From Arenibacter aquaticus (GTDB lineage: Bacteria > Bacteroidota > Bacteroidia > Flavobacteriales > Flavobacteriaceae): DNA of 64,000 nucleotides. Of the stretch, positions 56,595 to 64,000 are shown one piece after another. The stretch is taken from contig NZ_RQPJ01000015.1 in assembly GCF_003957295.1 (NCBI RefSeq), positions 1 to 64,000 on the forward strand. Direction: 5' to 3'. The position numbers were made by a program, and so were the translations under genes. Each line of letters begins with the position of its first letter. Positions within the stretch are counted from its first letter, which is position 1. The notes under the pieces were generated by a model. The model was not told the DNA's origin and searched no databases. It saw only the letters and a program-made list of their open reading frames with translations.

Positions 56595-57258
56595 GGAAGG
56601 ACAGAGAATCATTATTACAACCTTTATCTTGGTTTGTTCAGTTGTTTTATTGGCCCATTTTTTTGTGGAAATACCATGGCTGAAATTTGCCCTTCAAATT
56701 AGCTCAATAGTCATCCTAATCTTGATACTTCAGTTCTTTAGAAACCCAAAACGCAAAGTAGCCAAAAGTTTTGACGAAATATTGGCCCCCGTAGACGGTA
56801 AGGTCGTAGTAATTGAAGAAGTAGAGGAAACCGAATATTTTATGGACAAACGTTTACAAGTTTCCATTTTTATGTCCCCCATAAACGTCCATGTAACCAG
56901 ATACCCCGCTAGTGGGCTTATAAAATTTTCCAAGTACCATGCCGGGAAATACTTGGTAGCCTGGCACCCCAAATCCAGTGAAGAGAATGAAAGAACAACA
57001 GTAGTGGTCAACACCCCCAAATTCGGTGATGTTTTATACCGCCAAATTGCTGGGGCCATGGCCCGAAGAATTGTTAATTACGCGGAAGTGGGAGAAAGTG
57101 TTCAGCAAGGAGATGATGCCGGATTTATTAAATTTGGCTCTAGAGTAGATTTGTTCTTACCTTTGGATAGTGCAATTACGGTAAAACTGCACCAAAAAGT
57201 AATCGGGGCAAAAACATGTATTGCAACCACTAGGGCACACAAAGAAAATGAAAACTGA
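56584..57258 (+). CDS. psd: Phosphatidylserine decarboxylase (short, archaetidylserine-type)
   Basis: Produces phosphatidylethanolamine. The 224-residue proenzyme has two N-terminal membrane segments (about 10-50), ILAPVDGKVVVI, PINVHVTRYPASG and the self-cleavage site IKFGSRVD, in which Ser becomes the pyruvoyl group. It is the short form. It overlaps cdsA at its 5' end and acbP at its 3' end. Confidence 0.94.
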   Translation: MFHKEGQRIIITTFILVCSVVLLAHFFVEIPWLKFALQISSIVILILILQFFRNPKRKVAKSFDEILAPVDGKVVVIEEVEETEYFMDKRLQVSIFMSPINVHVTRYPASGLIKFSKYHAGKYLVAWHPKSSEENERTTVVVNTPKFGDVLYRQIAGAMARRIVNYAEVGESVQQGDDAGFIKFGSRVDLFLPLDSAITVKLHQKVIGAKTCIATTRAHKENEN

Positions 57259-57517
57259 TAAACTTAAAGAGGATTTCGTAGCGGCGGTTGACTATGTAAA
57301 TGCGTATACCGACCCCTTACCCGCCGACCTTTTGCTAAAATTGTACGCATATTTTAAAATTGCCAACCGCAATTTTAGCCATCCAGGAAGCAGAACCCCC
57401 TTAATCAATGCTTTTAAGGCCAATGCACTTATACAGGCCAAAAATGTGAGCATTGAAGAAGCAATGGAAAAGTATATACAATTGGTAAACCAAGAGGTGA
57501 AAAAGATAAAAAAATAA
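57248..57517 (+). CDS. Acyl-CoA-binding protein
   Basis: A small ACBP of 89 residues from the ATG at 57248, inside the psd end by 11 bp. The four-helix ACBP fold is seen in LKEDFVAAVDYVNAY, LLLKLYAYFKIANRNF and KANALIQAKNVSIEEAMEKYI. ACBPs carry long-chain acyl-CoA in the cytoplasm; its place after lipid genes suits that. Family more common in eukaryotes but regularly found in Bacteroidota. Confidence 0.88.
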   Translation: MKTDKLKEDFVAAVDYVNAYTDPLPADLLLKLYAYFKIANRNFSHPGSRTPLINAFKANALIQAKNVSIEEAMEKYIQLVNQEVKKIKK

Positions 57518-57715
57518 ACACCTCCCCCTCCAGAATAGGGTGTTCTTCTGGAACAACAAAGTAGTATTTCCCTATAATTGACCATTACAGCGTTGAAATA
57601 AAATACACTATTCCTACTATTGGGAATTTTTACTTTTCCTCTATTGGATACTATCAACCTTTGGTTTCAATTTAAATTAAGCATACTTTAGATATATGCT
57701 TTATATTGGCCCCAA

Positions 57716-60355
57716 ATGAAACTAAGACATTCCATAGTAACACGTTTTGGCCTTTTTTTTACAGGACTCATTATATTTTCTATACTCCTTTCTGGATATT
57801 TAGTATTTACCAAGGCATCCGAGGTGATTACCGAGCATTCCAAGGAGAGGATCTTGCACTCATCTGAATTGGCCGAACAGCAATTCTACGCGTTGTTGAA
57901 CGAGGTTACCAATGACATTGCGGTAATCACTTTAAGTCCCACCCTGCAACAACACATTGTACAGCCATCCGATGTCACAGCGAAAGATGTGGATAGACTG
58001 TTCAGTATAATTCTAAAAAACAAGGAATCTTATTTTCAAATAAGGCTCATAGATGCCAACAAAAACGGCAAGGAAATTATCCGTTTTAATAAGGAGAACG
58101 GCAATATCTTTAAATCCGAGATCCTACAACAAAAAGGGGATCGCGAATATTTTAAGGAAGCCTTACAGATCAAGAAGGGTGAACACTATTTTTCAAACAT
58201 AAATCTAAATGAAGAATACGGACTTATCAGCGATCCGCCCACCCCTACCCTGCGTGTTGCCAGTGCAGTGTTCAATGAGGGCCAAAAAGTGGCCCTTCTA
58301 ATCATTAATGTAAACCTTAGCCTGCTTTACGAAACACTGGATCAAATAGGCGGAATAGATGGCCAATGCTATTTAATAGATCAAACAGGACAGTACCTAT
58401 ATTCTCCTGATCGTACACAGCAATTTGGTATACAAACAAAGCAATACCAAAACTTTTACGAAGATTTTAATACAAACAAGGACACCCCCCAAAGACTAAA
58501 AGAAGGATTTACACAATTGGAAAAAACTCCCAGTGGAAGTTACTTATGCCACGTTAAGGAATTGACTTTTTTTGATGGCAAGAGAAAAATTTTTCTCATA
58601 TCCAATATGGAAAAGAATATATTACTAAAAAATGCCCTAGCTGTAAGATCTAAAAGCTTACAAACCCTACTTTGGGTTTGTCTATGTTCCATACTCCTTT
58701 CATTGTTGTTCACCAATCTGTTTTCTAAAAAAATCACCAAAATTACCAAGGCCATAAGCAACTATGACCAGGGAATCCCAGATAATACCAGCCTAGATAC
58801 CAACAGAAAGGATGAAATAGGTATTCTTGCCAACACCTTTTCTAAAATGAAGGTCAAAATTGATCAAAATGTTAAGGAATTGAACAGCGCATTGGAAAAG
58901 GAATATGAAGCTAGAAATCAACGGGACGAATTTCTACAAAATATGAGTCATGAAATGCGTACGCCCTTGAATGCCATTTTGGGACTTACCAAATTGCTTT
59001 ATAAAAACGCCTCAAAACCACAACTCCCCATCATAAATGCCCTGGAAAGAAGTTCATCCAATTTGGCCGGTTTGGTCTACGATGTGTTGGACCACCAAAA
59101 ATTGATTGAGGGGAAACTTCAAATACTCTTGGAACCTACTAATATTGCTGAGCTACTTAAGGACATTCATTCCACCTACCTGTACGAAGCGGTGCAAAAA
59201 GGTCTAACCTTTAGCTTATCTATAGACAATAAGCTGGAATCACATCTATATCAGACAGACGCCTTAAGACTAACACAGATTGTAACAAACCTTGTCATCA
59301 ACGCCATTAAATACACAAAGGAAGGCCAAATAGAACTGCAAGCAACAATAAATAACAAAGCTCCACTACTTCTAGAAATAAGGGTAAAGGATACTGGATT
59401 GGGAGTTATGCCCAAAAACCTCAACAAAATTAATGATCGTTTTTTCATGGAGAAAAACGATTTATCCGGGAGGTACGGCAGTTACGGCCTTGGTCTATCC
59501 ATTGTAAAGCAGCTTACTTCCCTTTTTGGAGGTACTTTAAGGGCAAGCTCTCAAAAAGATGCTGGATCTGTATTTATTGTAAGTCTTCCCCTTTTACCCA
59601 CACCACATTCCAGTATCACAGAAACACCCCAAACTTTGGCTCCTTCTTACCCAACATTAAGCCATGTATACAAGGTGCTCCATATAGAGGATGATTTATC
59701 AACCTCTGAATTAATAAAGCACTTGCTGAATTCCAGTAATGTTTCATTGTTACAAACCAACTCTTTGGAAAAGGCGCTCACCATGATTAATTCCCATTCC
59801 CCAAATTTAATCATCAGCGATCTGATGCTAGATAATCAAAAGATCCAATCAACTTTAAGGCAATGGATAGCGACCAAAATAATTAACTGCCCACTTATAA
59901 TCGTTTCTGCTCTGGACCCATTGGAAAACCCAGCCATAGGTAATTTATATTTTCAAAAACCTTTTGATATCGGATACTTCAAAGATGCCGTTCATAAAAT
60001 ATTGGGCAGCAATGAATTTCTGTGTCCCGATTTTCAAAATATTTATAGTAGCTATGACCATGACCCCAATAAAATGGTCAAAGTGCTTAAACTACTGGAG
60101 GAAGAATTCGCCACCTATTCCAAACGGATAGACCTAGTGAACAACAATAAAAAACAGGAACAATGGGAGGCTATATTGCATAAGCTAATAGCCCATATAA
60201 AAAACCTAAGCTTAACCAACCTAAAGGACATACTTCCAGAAAAGGTAAGTGATTTAGAAAATGGGGATCTTAAAAAGATACGGAATACCATAACCTATTA
60301 CCTCTGTTGTTTTAGAGTAGAACGATATCTTAATTCAAAAGATCTATCTTCTTGA
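57716..60355 (+). CDS. Hybrid sensor histidine kinase with receiver and Hpt-like domains
   Basis: An 879-residue membrane kinase. TM1 (about 10-32) and TM2 (about 320-340) flank a large periplasmic sensor of the double-CACHE type. A HAMP segment and a HisKA domain follow with NMSHEMRTPLNAILG (phosphorylatable His), and an ATPase domain with GLGLSIVKQL. A C-terminal receiver has HIEDD, the acceptor Asp in NLIISDLML and Lys in FQKPFD. A last segment LHKLIAHIKNLSL resembles an Hpt helix with Gly changed to Asn. It would feed a phosphorelay, possibly to the converging LytTR regulator. Confidence 0.92.
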   Translation: MKLRHSIVTRFGLFFTGLIIFSILLSGYLVFTKASEVITEHSKERILHSSELAEQQFYALLNEVTNDIAVITLSPTLQQHIVQPSDVTAKDVDRLFSIILKNKESYFQIRLIDANKNGKEIIRFNKENGNIFKSEILQQKGDREYFKEALQIKKGEHYFSNINLNEEYGLISDPPTPTLRVASAVFNEGQKVALLIINVNLSLLYETLDQIGGIDGQCYLIDQTGQYLYSPDRTQQFGIQTKQYQNFYEDFNTNKDTPQRLKEGFTQLEKTPSGSYLCHVKELTFFDGKRKIFLISNMEKNILLKNALAVRSKSLQTLLWVCLCSILLSLLFTNLFSKKITKITKAISNYDQGIPDNTSLDTNRKDEIGILANTFSKMKVKIDQNVKELNSALEKEYEARNQRDEFLQNMSHEMRTPLNAILGLTKLLYKNASKPQLPIINALERSSSNLAGLVYDVLDHQKLIEGKLQILLEPTNIAELLKDIHSTYLYEAVQKGLTFSLSIDNKLESHLYQTDALRLTQIVTNLVINAIKYTKEGQIELQATINNKAPLLLEIRVKDTGLGVMPKNLNKINDRFFMEKNDLSGRYGSYGLGLSIVKQLTSLFGGTLRASSQKDAGSVFIVSLPLLPTPHSSITETPQTLAPSYPTLSHVYKVLHIEDDLSTSELIKHLLNSSNVSLLQTNSLEKALTMINSHSPNLIISDLMLDNQKIQSTLRQWIATKIINCPLIIVSALDPLENPAIGNLYFQKPFDIGYFKDAVHKILGSNEFLCPDFQNIYSSYDHDPNKMVKVLKLLEEEFATYSKRIDLVNNNKKQEQWEAILHKLIAHIKNLSLTNLKDILPEKVSDLENGDLKKIRNTITYYLCCFRVERYLNSKDLSS

Positions 60356-61016
60356 GCAATTCCGGAGTATAACGTTGACTAACAGGAATATGGTCCTTAT
60401 TAATTTCCACAGCCCCGTTATGAATAACGTCTATCATATTAAGGTTTATAATATAAGAGCGATGTACGCGCTGAAAAAAATCAGGAAGCTTAGGCTCCAA
60501 ATCTTTTAGTGCCATTAAGGTCAATATTTTCTTGTTTTTGAAAACGATGGAAATATAATTGGCTTCAGATTTAAAATAGGCCACTTGGTCCAAGCTTATT
60601 TTCACCAACTTCCCCCCCTCCTTTATAAACAAAGGACTCTCATTTGCCTGCTCTTGTTGACTAGAGGCAATGAAATTCTTGGCCTTTAAAAAGCCCTTCA
60701 TAAACCGTGGAAAATTAATAGGCTTTACCAGATAGTCCACAATTTGCGGATAGTTATAGGAATCCAATGCAAAATCCTTGTTCGAAGTAACCATTATGAC
60801 CGCCGACTTGGGATTAAGGTCTAAAATATCCCTACCCGTAATATCCGGTAAATTAAAGTCCAAAAAAATTAGGTCAAAAGAGGAGTTGTTAATAAGGTTA
60901 ATGGATTCAAATCCTGACACCGTGGTGGTTACACTGTTAATTTCGTCAATCTTACTGCAAAAGTGCTCCAGCAAATCACAAATCAACGGATCATCATCAA
61001 CAATTAAACACTTCAT
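60330..61016 (-). CDS. LytTR family response regulator
   Basis: A 228-residue regulator: receiver domain (about 1-115, acidic DDD near the start, phospho-Asp in FDLIFLDFNLPDITG) and a C-terminal LytTR DNA-binding domain (VKISLDQVAYFKSEANYISI, FQRVHRSYIINL). I start at 61016 (MKCLIVDDDPLIC); an ATG 15 codons earlier (61061) is in frame. It runs tail-to-tail into the kinase gene, overlapping by 26 bp. Confidence 0.93.
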   Translation of the reverse strand: MKCLIVDDDPLICDLLEHFCSKIDEINSVTTTVSGFESINLINNSSFDLIFLDFNLPDITGRDILDLNPKSAVIMVTSNKDFALDSYNYPQIVDYLVKPINFPRFMKGFLKAKNFIASSQQEQANESPLFIKEGGKLVKISLDQVAYFKSEANYISIVFKNKKILTLMALKDLEPKLPDFFQRVHRSYIINLNMIDVIHNGAVEINKDHIPVSQRYTPELLKKIDLLN

Positions 61017-61127
61017 GACTTTATACAATAAATAACCTTTTTCATAAAGCAATATAAGCATTTCGTATAAAAATTAAATTTTACACAATCTAAAATTCTA
61101 CTATTGTGGAGAATAAAACCAACCAAT

Positions 61128-62645
61128 ATGTCCCTTAAAAAACGCATACTACCTCTACTAACTATTTTATTTTTTGGATTGATGGGCTGTAAAGACCAGT
61201 CCAAGCAATCCATAACCATGGCAAAAAATACCATGGCCACAACCGATGAACCCCGGGGCACGAACAATGTGGCTTACCAATGGGCTTTTATGGCATTGGA
61301 AGGAACGGCATTGGACACAGATCGATTTAAGCCCAGACCCACAGTCACCTCCAGATATTTAGGACTAATATGTACGGCCATGTTTGATGCCTGGACACGA
61401 TTTGACGACAAGGCGCAACCCGTATACCTGAAAGATGTAGAACGCTTCCCCACAGGCAAAAGGACCTTAAAGAACAAGGAAATTGCGGTAAGTTACGCCG
61501 CCTACAGAGCTTTAAAGGAGTATTATTATTCCGATAGCACTTTGTTCACTAAGAAAATGCTTGCCTTGGGCCTGGACCCAGAAAATCACTCCAAAGACCC
61601 TAATACACCTGAAGGAGTAGGAAACCTTGCTGCAGCAATGGTAATAGAAGCCCGAAAAAATGACCGCTCAAACCAATATGGTGAAGTAGAAGGTTCCAAT
61701 GGACAACCCTACTTTGACTATACCCATTATAAACCTGTAAATGATATAGACAAAAATATTGACCTCAACAGATGGCAACCAAAATATTTTATTGATGAAG
61801 ATGGCAACAAATATAATCCAGGCTGCCTTACCCCATATTGGCAGGAGGTAACACCTCTATTATTGGAAACGGCCGATCAGTTTAGGCCAGGACCACCTCC
61901 AATGGTAGGCTCCGAACAATTGGCCCAGGAAGTTAAGGAGGTAATTGACCTACAGGCCAATTTAACACCAGAAAACAAAGCCTTGGTAGAATTTATGCGG
62001 GATGGACCAAAATCTGTACAACAGGCAGGGCATTGGTTAAAATTTGCTCAGGACGTATCTGAACGGGACAACAATACCTTGGACCAAGATGTAAAAATGT
62101 ACTTCTTGGTAGAAGCTGTAGCTATGGATGCTTTTATTTCCTGCTGGGACTCCAAGATGTATTATGACTATACCCGGCCATACGCCTTGGTACACGATTA
62201 CTACCAAGATCAGGTAATTAAAGCCTGGGGAGGTCCGGATAAGGGCATGGTTGAAATGAAAGGAAAGGATTGGAGGCCCTATTCCCCGGATGCTTTTCTT
62301 TGTCCACCTTTCCCTAGCTACGTTTCTGGTCACAGCACTATAAGCGGGGGCTGTGCAGAAGCTTTGCGCTTATTTACTGGAGATGACCATTTTGGAGTAG
62401 AGGTAGAACTGGTTCCAGGAGCGCTTACAGAACCCAATAATCTAGACGACCCGGTTATCATTAAATTTCCAACTTTTACGGAAACAGCGGAAATGGCAGG
62501 AATATCCAGAGTTATGGGGGGATATCATATCCAGGCAGACAATGTTGCCGGATTGGAACTAGGACGACAGGTAGCACGTCATCACTATAAGAAATACTTG
62601 GAACTTATAGGTGAAAACGATAAAGGGTTGACCACGGTAAATTAG
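61128..62645 (+). CDS. Vanadium-dependent haloperoxidase family lipoprotein
   Basis: A 505-residue exported protein; lipobox LMGC (after MSLKKRILPLLTILFFG). The PAP2/vanadate site is complete: Lys343 and Arg350 in KMYYDYTRP, His402 in PSYVSGHS, and Arg461 and His467 in RVMGGYH. These bind vanadate in haloperoxidases and phosphate in PAP2 phosphatases. Bacterial relatives in marine flavobacteria oxidise iodide, but the halide or even the reaction is not determined by the sequence. The upstream TTG (61104) in the same frame is not used here. Transcribed from the divergent LytTR region. Confidence 0.85.
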   Translation: MSLKKRILPLLTILFFGLMGCKDQSKQSITMAKNTMATTDEPRGTNNVAYQWAFMALEGTALDTDRFKPRPTVTSRYLGLICTAMFDAWTRFDDKAQPVYLKDVERFPTGKRTLKNKEIAVSYAAYRALKEYYYSDSTLFTKKMLALGLDPENHSKDPNTPEGVGNLAAAMVIEARKNDRSNQYGEVEGSNGQPYFDYTHYKPVNDIDKNIDLNRWQPKYFIDEDGNKYNPGCLTPYWQEVTPLLLETADQFRPGPPPMVGSEQLAQEVKEVIDLQANLTPENKALVEFMRDGPKSVQQAGHWLKFAQDVSERDNNTLDQDVKMYFLVEAVAMDAFISCWDSKMYYDYTRPYALVHDYYQDQVIKAWGGPDKGMVEMKGKDWRPYSPDAFLCPPFPSYVSGHSTISGGCAEALRLFTGDDHFGVEVELVPGALTEPNNLDDPVIIKFPTFTETAEMAGISRVMGGYHIQADNVAGLELGRQVARHHYKKYLELIGENDKGLTTVN

Positions 62646-62720
62646 AAACCCCCTTGCTTATTGATAGGAAGATATCCATTATCAATCTTATAACATTATA
62701 TCAACAAAAAAACCTAGCAA

Positions 62721-63137
62721 ATGGTACGTTTAGCCCAAAATGGTAGGATACTTAGTATAAGCATCGGTATAGTTTACCTTTGGTTTGGCTTACTAAAATT
62801 TTTCCCTGGATTGAGTCCGGCCGATATGCTGGCCAAAGAAACCATTTCATTGTTGACCTTTGATTTGATTCCTCAACATATTGGAATCTTACTGTTGGCC
62901 ATACTGGAAGTTGCCATCGGATTGTGTTTAATTTTTAATTTTCAACTAAAAAAAGTCATAATTGCAGCACTGATCCATCTTGTACTAACTTTTGTACCCG
63001 TGATATTTTTTCCTGACACTTCCTTTTCCGCTGCGCCATTTTCCCTTACCCTAGTAGGGCAATATATAGTGAAGAATATCGTAATCATCAGTGCATTACT
63101 TATGATTTATCAACAGCCGTATGGCAAAATTTCTTAA
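62721..63137 (+). CDS. DoxX-like membrane protein
   Basis: A 138-residue integral membrane protein with four hydrophobic segments. The start ISIGIVYLWFGLLKFFPGLS resembles DoxX-type proteins of Bacteroidota, which join oxidative or redox stress functions. It lies 75 bp after the haloperoxidase gene in the same direction and may be co-transcribed. The specific role is unknown. Confidence 0.7.
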   Translation: MVRLAQNGRILSISIGIVYLWFGLLKFFPGLSPADMLAKETISLLTFDLIPQHIGILLLAILEVAIGLCLIFNFQLKKVIIAALIHLVLTFVPVIFFPDTSFSAAPFSLTLVGQYIVKNIVIISALLMIYQQPYGKIS

Positions 63138-63302
63138 CACAATACCAATATACTATACCCCACTTAAATATCTTGAGATTCACTAGGGTAATGTAAAGAC
63201 ATTTTGGAACGAGAGAGATAACATAAAAACTTCTTTAATTGTATCTATCCACAAGATAATAATGAGGTTTCTTGAACAAAACCAATATCTAAATTAGAGC
63301 CA

Positions 63303-64000
63303 ATGATATTAAAACAACCGAACTTTTTAATCGCAATCCTTATTTTGGCCCTTAGCAGTAACCCAACCAATTTAAGAGCCCAAGGATGTGTAGCTATTAG
63401 ACACTTTTCCTCCTGTGTTGGAAACAGTCTGGAAAATAACCTTTTGGAAAAAGGGGATCTTCTAGTTGGAATGAATTATAGATATTTTAAATCTTTTAGG
63501 CATTTTAGAGGAACGGAGGAGGAGGCAGATAGAGTAGCCAGCAGTACAGAAGTGATAAACCATTCCCATGCATGGGACTTTTTCCTTACCTATGGCATCT
63601 CCGACCGCCTCTATACCAGTATTACCATACCCACCGTAATAAACACAAGGTCTTCCCTTTATGAGCACGGAAGGGAAGAAAGAAACAGTACTTTCTCCAG
63701 AGGTCTGGCCGATATAAGGGCGGGATTAGGATATTGGTTGATGGATCCCATAAGTAATCCCAATGGGAACATTGCTGTTGGTTTAGGCATAAAGCTGCCC
63801 ACCGGAAATTACAATGCCACCGATATATTTTACAACGTAGGCCCGGAAGGGAGTCCGGAGGTACGACCAGTTGACCAGTCCATTCAACCTGGCGATGGTG
63901 GTTTTGGACTTACTATGGATTTTCAATTTTACCAAAAAGTAGCGGCCGGTCTATTTGCCTACGGCGGTGGTTTTTACTTATTGAACCCCAGGGAAACCAA
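63303..64000 (+). CDS. Outer-membrane protein, partial (cut by the right edge)
   Basis: The frame from the ATG at 63303 is open to the right edge (232 complete codons). A signal peptide covers about residues 1-29 (FLIAILILALSSNP, ending near LRAQG). The rest alternates polar and hydrophobic residues in short strands (WDFFLTYGISDRLYTSITIP, GGFGLTMDFQFYQKVAAGLF), as in transporter-type beta-barrels. The middle of the gene shows GLGIKLPTGNYNATDIF, a phrase common in porin-like proteins. Function unknown. Confidence 0.7.
   Translation, partial: MILKQPNFLIAILILALSSNPTNLRAQGCVAIRHFSSCVGNSLENNLLEKGDLLVGMNYRYFKSFRHFRGTEEEADRVASSTEVINHSHAWDFFLTYGISDRLYTSITIPTVINTRSSLYEHGREERNSTFSRGLADIRAGLGYWLMDPISNPNGNIAVGLGIKLPTGNYNATDIFYNVGPEGSPEVRPVDQSIQPGDGGFGLTMDFQFYQKVAAGLFAYGGGFYLLNPRET

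Overview
The window looks like chromosomal DNA of a marine-type member of the Flavobacteriaceae (Bacteroidota). The evidence is the AT-rich base composition, promoters of the Bacteroidota type (TTG, 17-23 bp, TAnnTTTG) instead of E. coli -35/-10 boxes, a general lack of Shine-Dalgarno sequences, SprB-type and calcium-binding surface repeats, ribosomal protein THX, DUF3467 next to rpoC, and histidine kinases with the H-box SHNLRS. I do not assign a genus.

Layout. (1) 1-1588, minus: the N-terminal part of a surface protein with a 41-residue DxDGDG repeat array, cut by the left edge. (2) 2223-4209: prfC converging on DUF3467. (3) 4319-17720, minus: the classic transcription/translation super-cluster, read as tRNA-Thr, tRNA-Tyr, tRNA-Gly, tRNA-Thr, tuf, tRNA-Trp, secE, nusG, rplK, rplA, rplJ, rplL, rpoB, rpoC, DUF3467. 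A strong promoter in front of the first tRNA overlaps the hpf terminator. (4) 17818-26991, minus: hpf, xerC-like recombinase, rpsU (with a rare perfect Shine-Dalgarno), acyl-CoA dehydrogenase, an HhH protein, an unusual AGCS symporter, a two-TM K+ channel/RCK protein, PspC, DUF2851 and a rhodanese. (5) 27200-28939, plus: marR, nitroreductase, yceI. (6) 28940-36274, plus: a complete trpEGDCFBA operon preceded by a promoter, an 18-codon leader peptide with three consecutive Trp codons and an intrinsic terminator, i.e. a transcription attenuator; a 71-residue membrane protein follows trpA. (7) 36403-45900: a 47-codon ORF, a UDG-family glycosylase, pyruvate carboxylase, THX, a lipoprotein, yaaA, an rluA-type pseudouridine synthase, a PASTA protein, ddl, coaD. 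(8) 46108-50864: PAS histidine kinase and response regulator, a frameshifted M14 carboxypeptidase-like gene, and a NUDIX hydrolase. (9) 50845-57517: pyrE, SRPBCC, birA, rsfS, ftsH, LUD, cdsA, psd, acbP. (10) 57716-64000: hybrid sensor kinase with a converging LytTR regulator, a vanadium-haloperoxidase-family lipoprotein, a DoxX-like membrane protein and a truncated outer-membrane protein.

Most of the window is core genome. I see no insertion sequence, CRISPR array, prophage or defence island. The observations most worth a second look are regulatory: the trp leader peptide/attenuator, the Shine-Dalgarno of rpsU, the promoter nested in the hpf terminator, and the broken M14 peptidase gene. Four real or likely genes shorter than 60 codons (trpL, THX, the 47-codon ORF) or cut by the window edges were found by reading the sequence directly.
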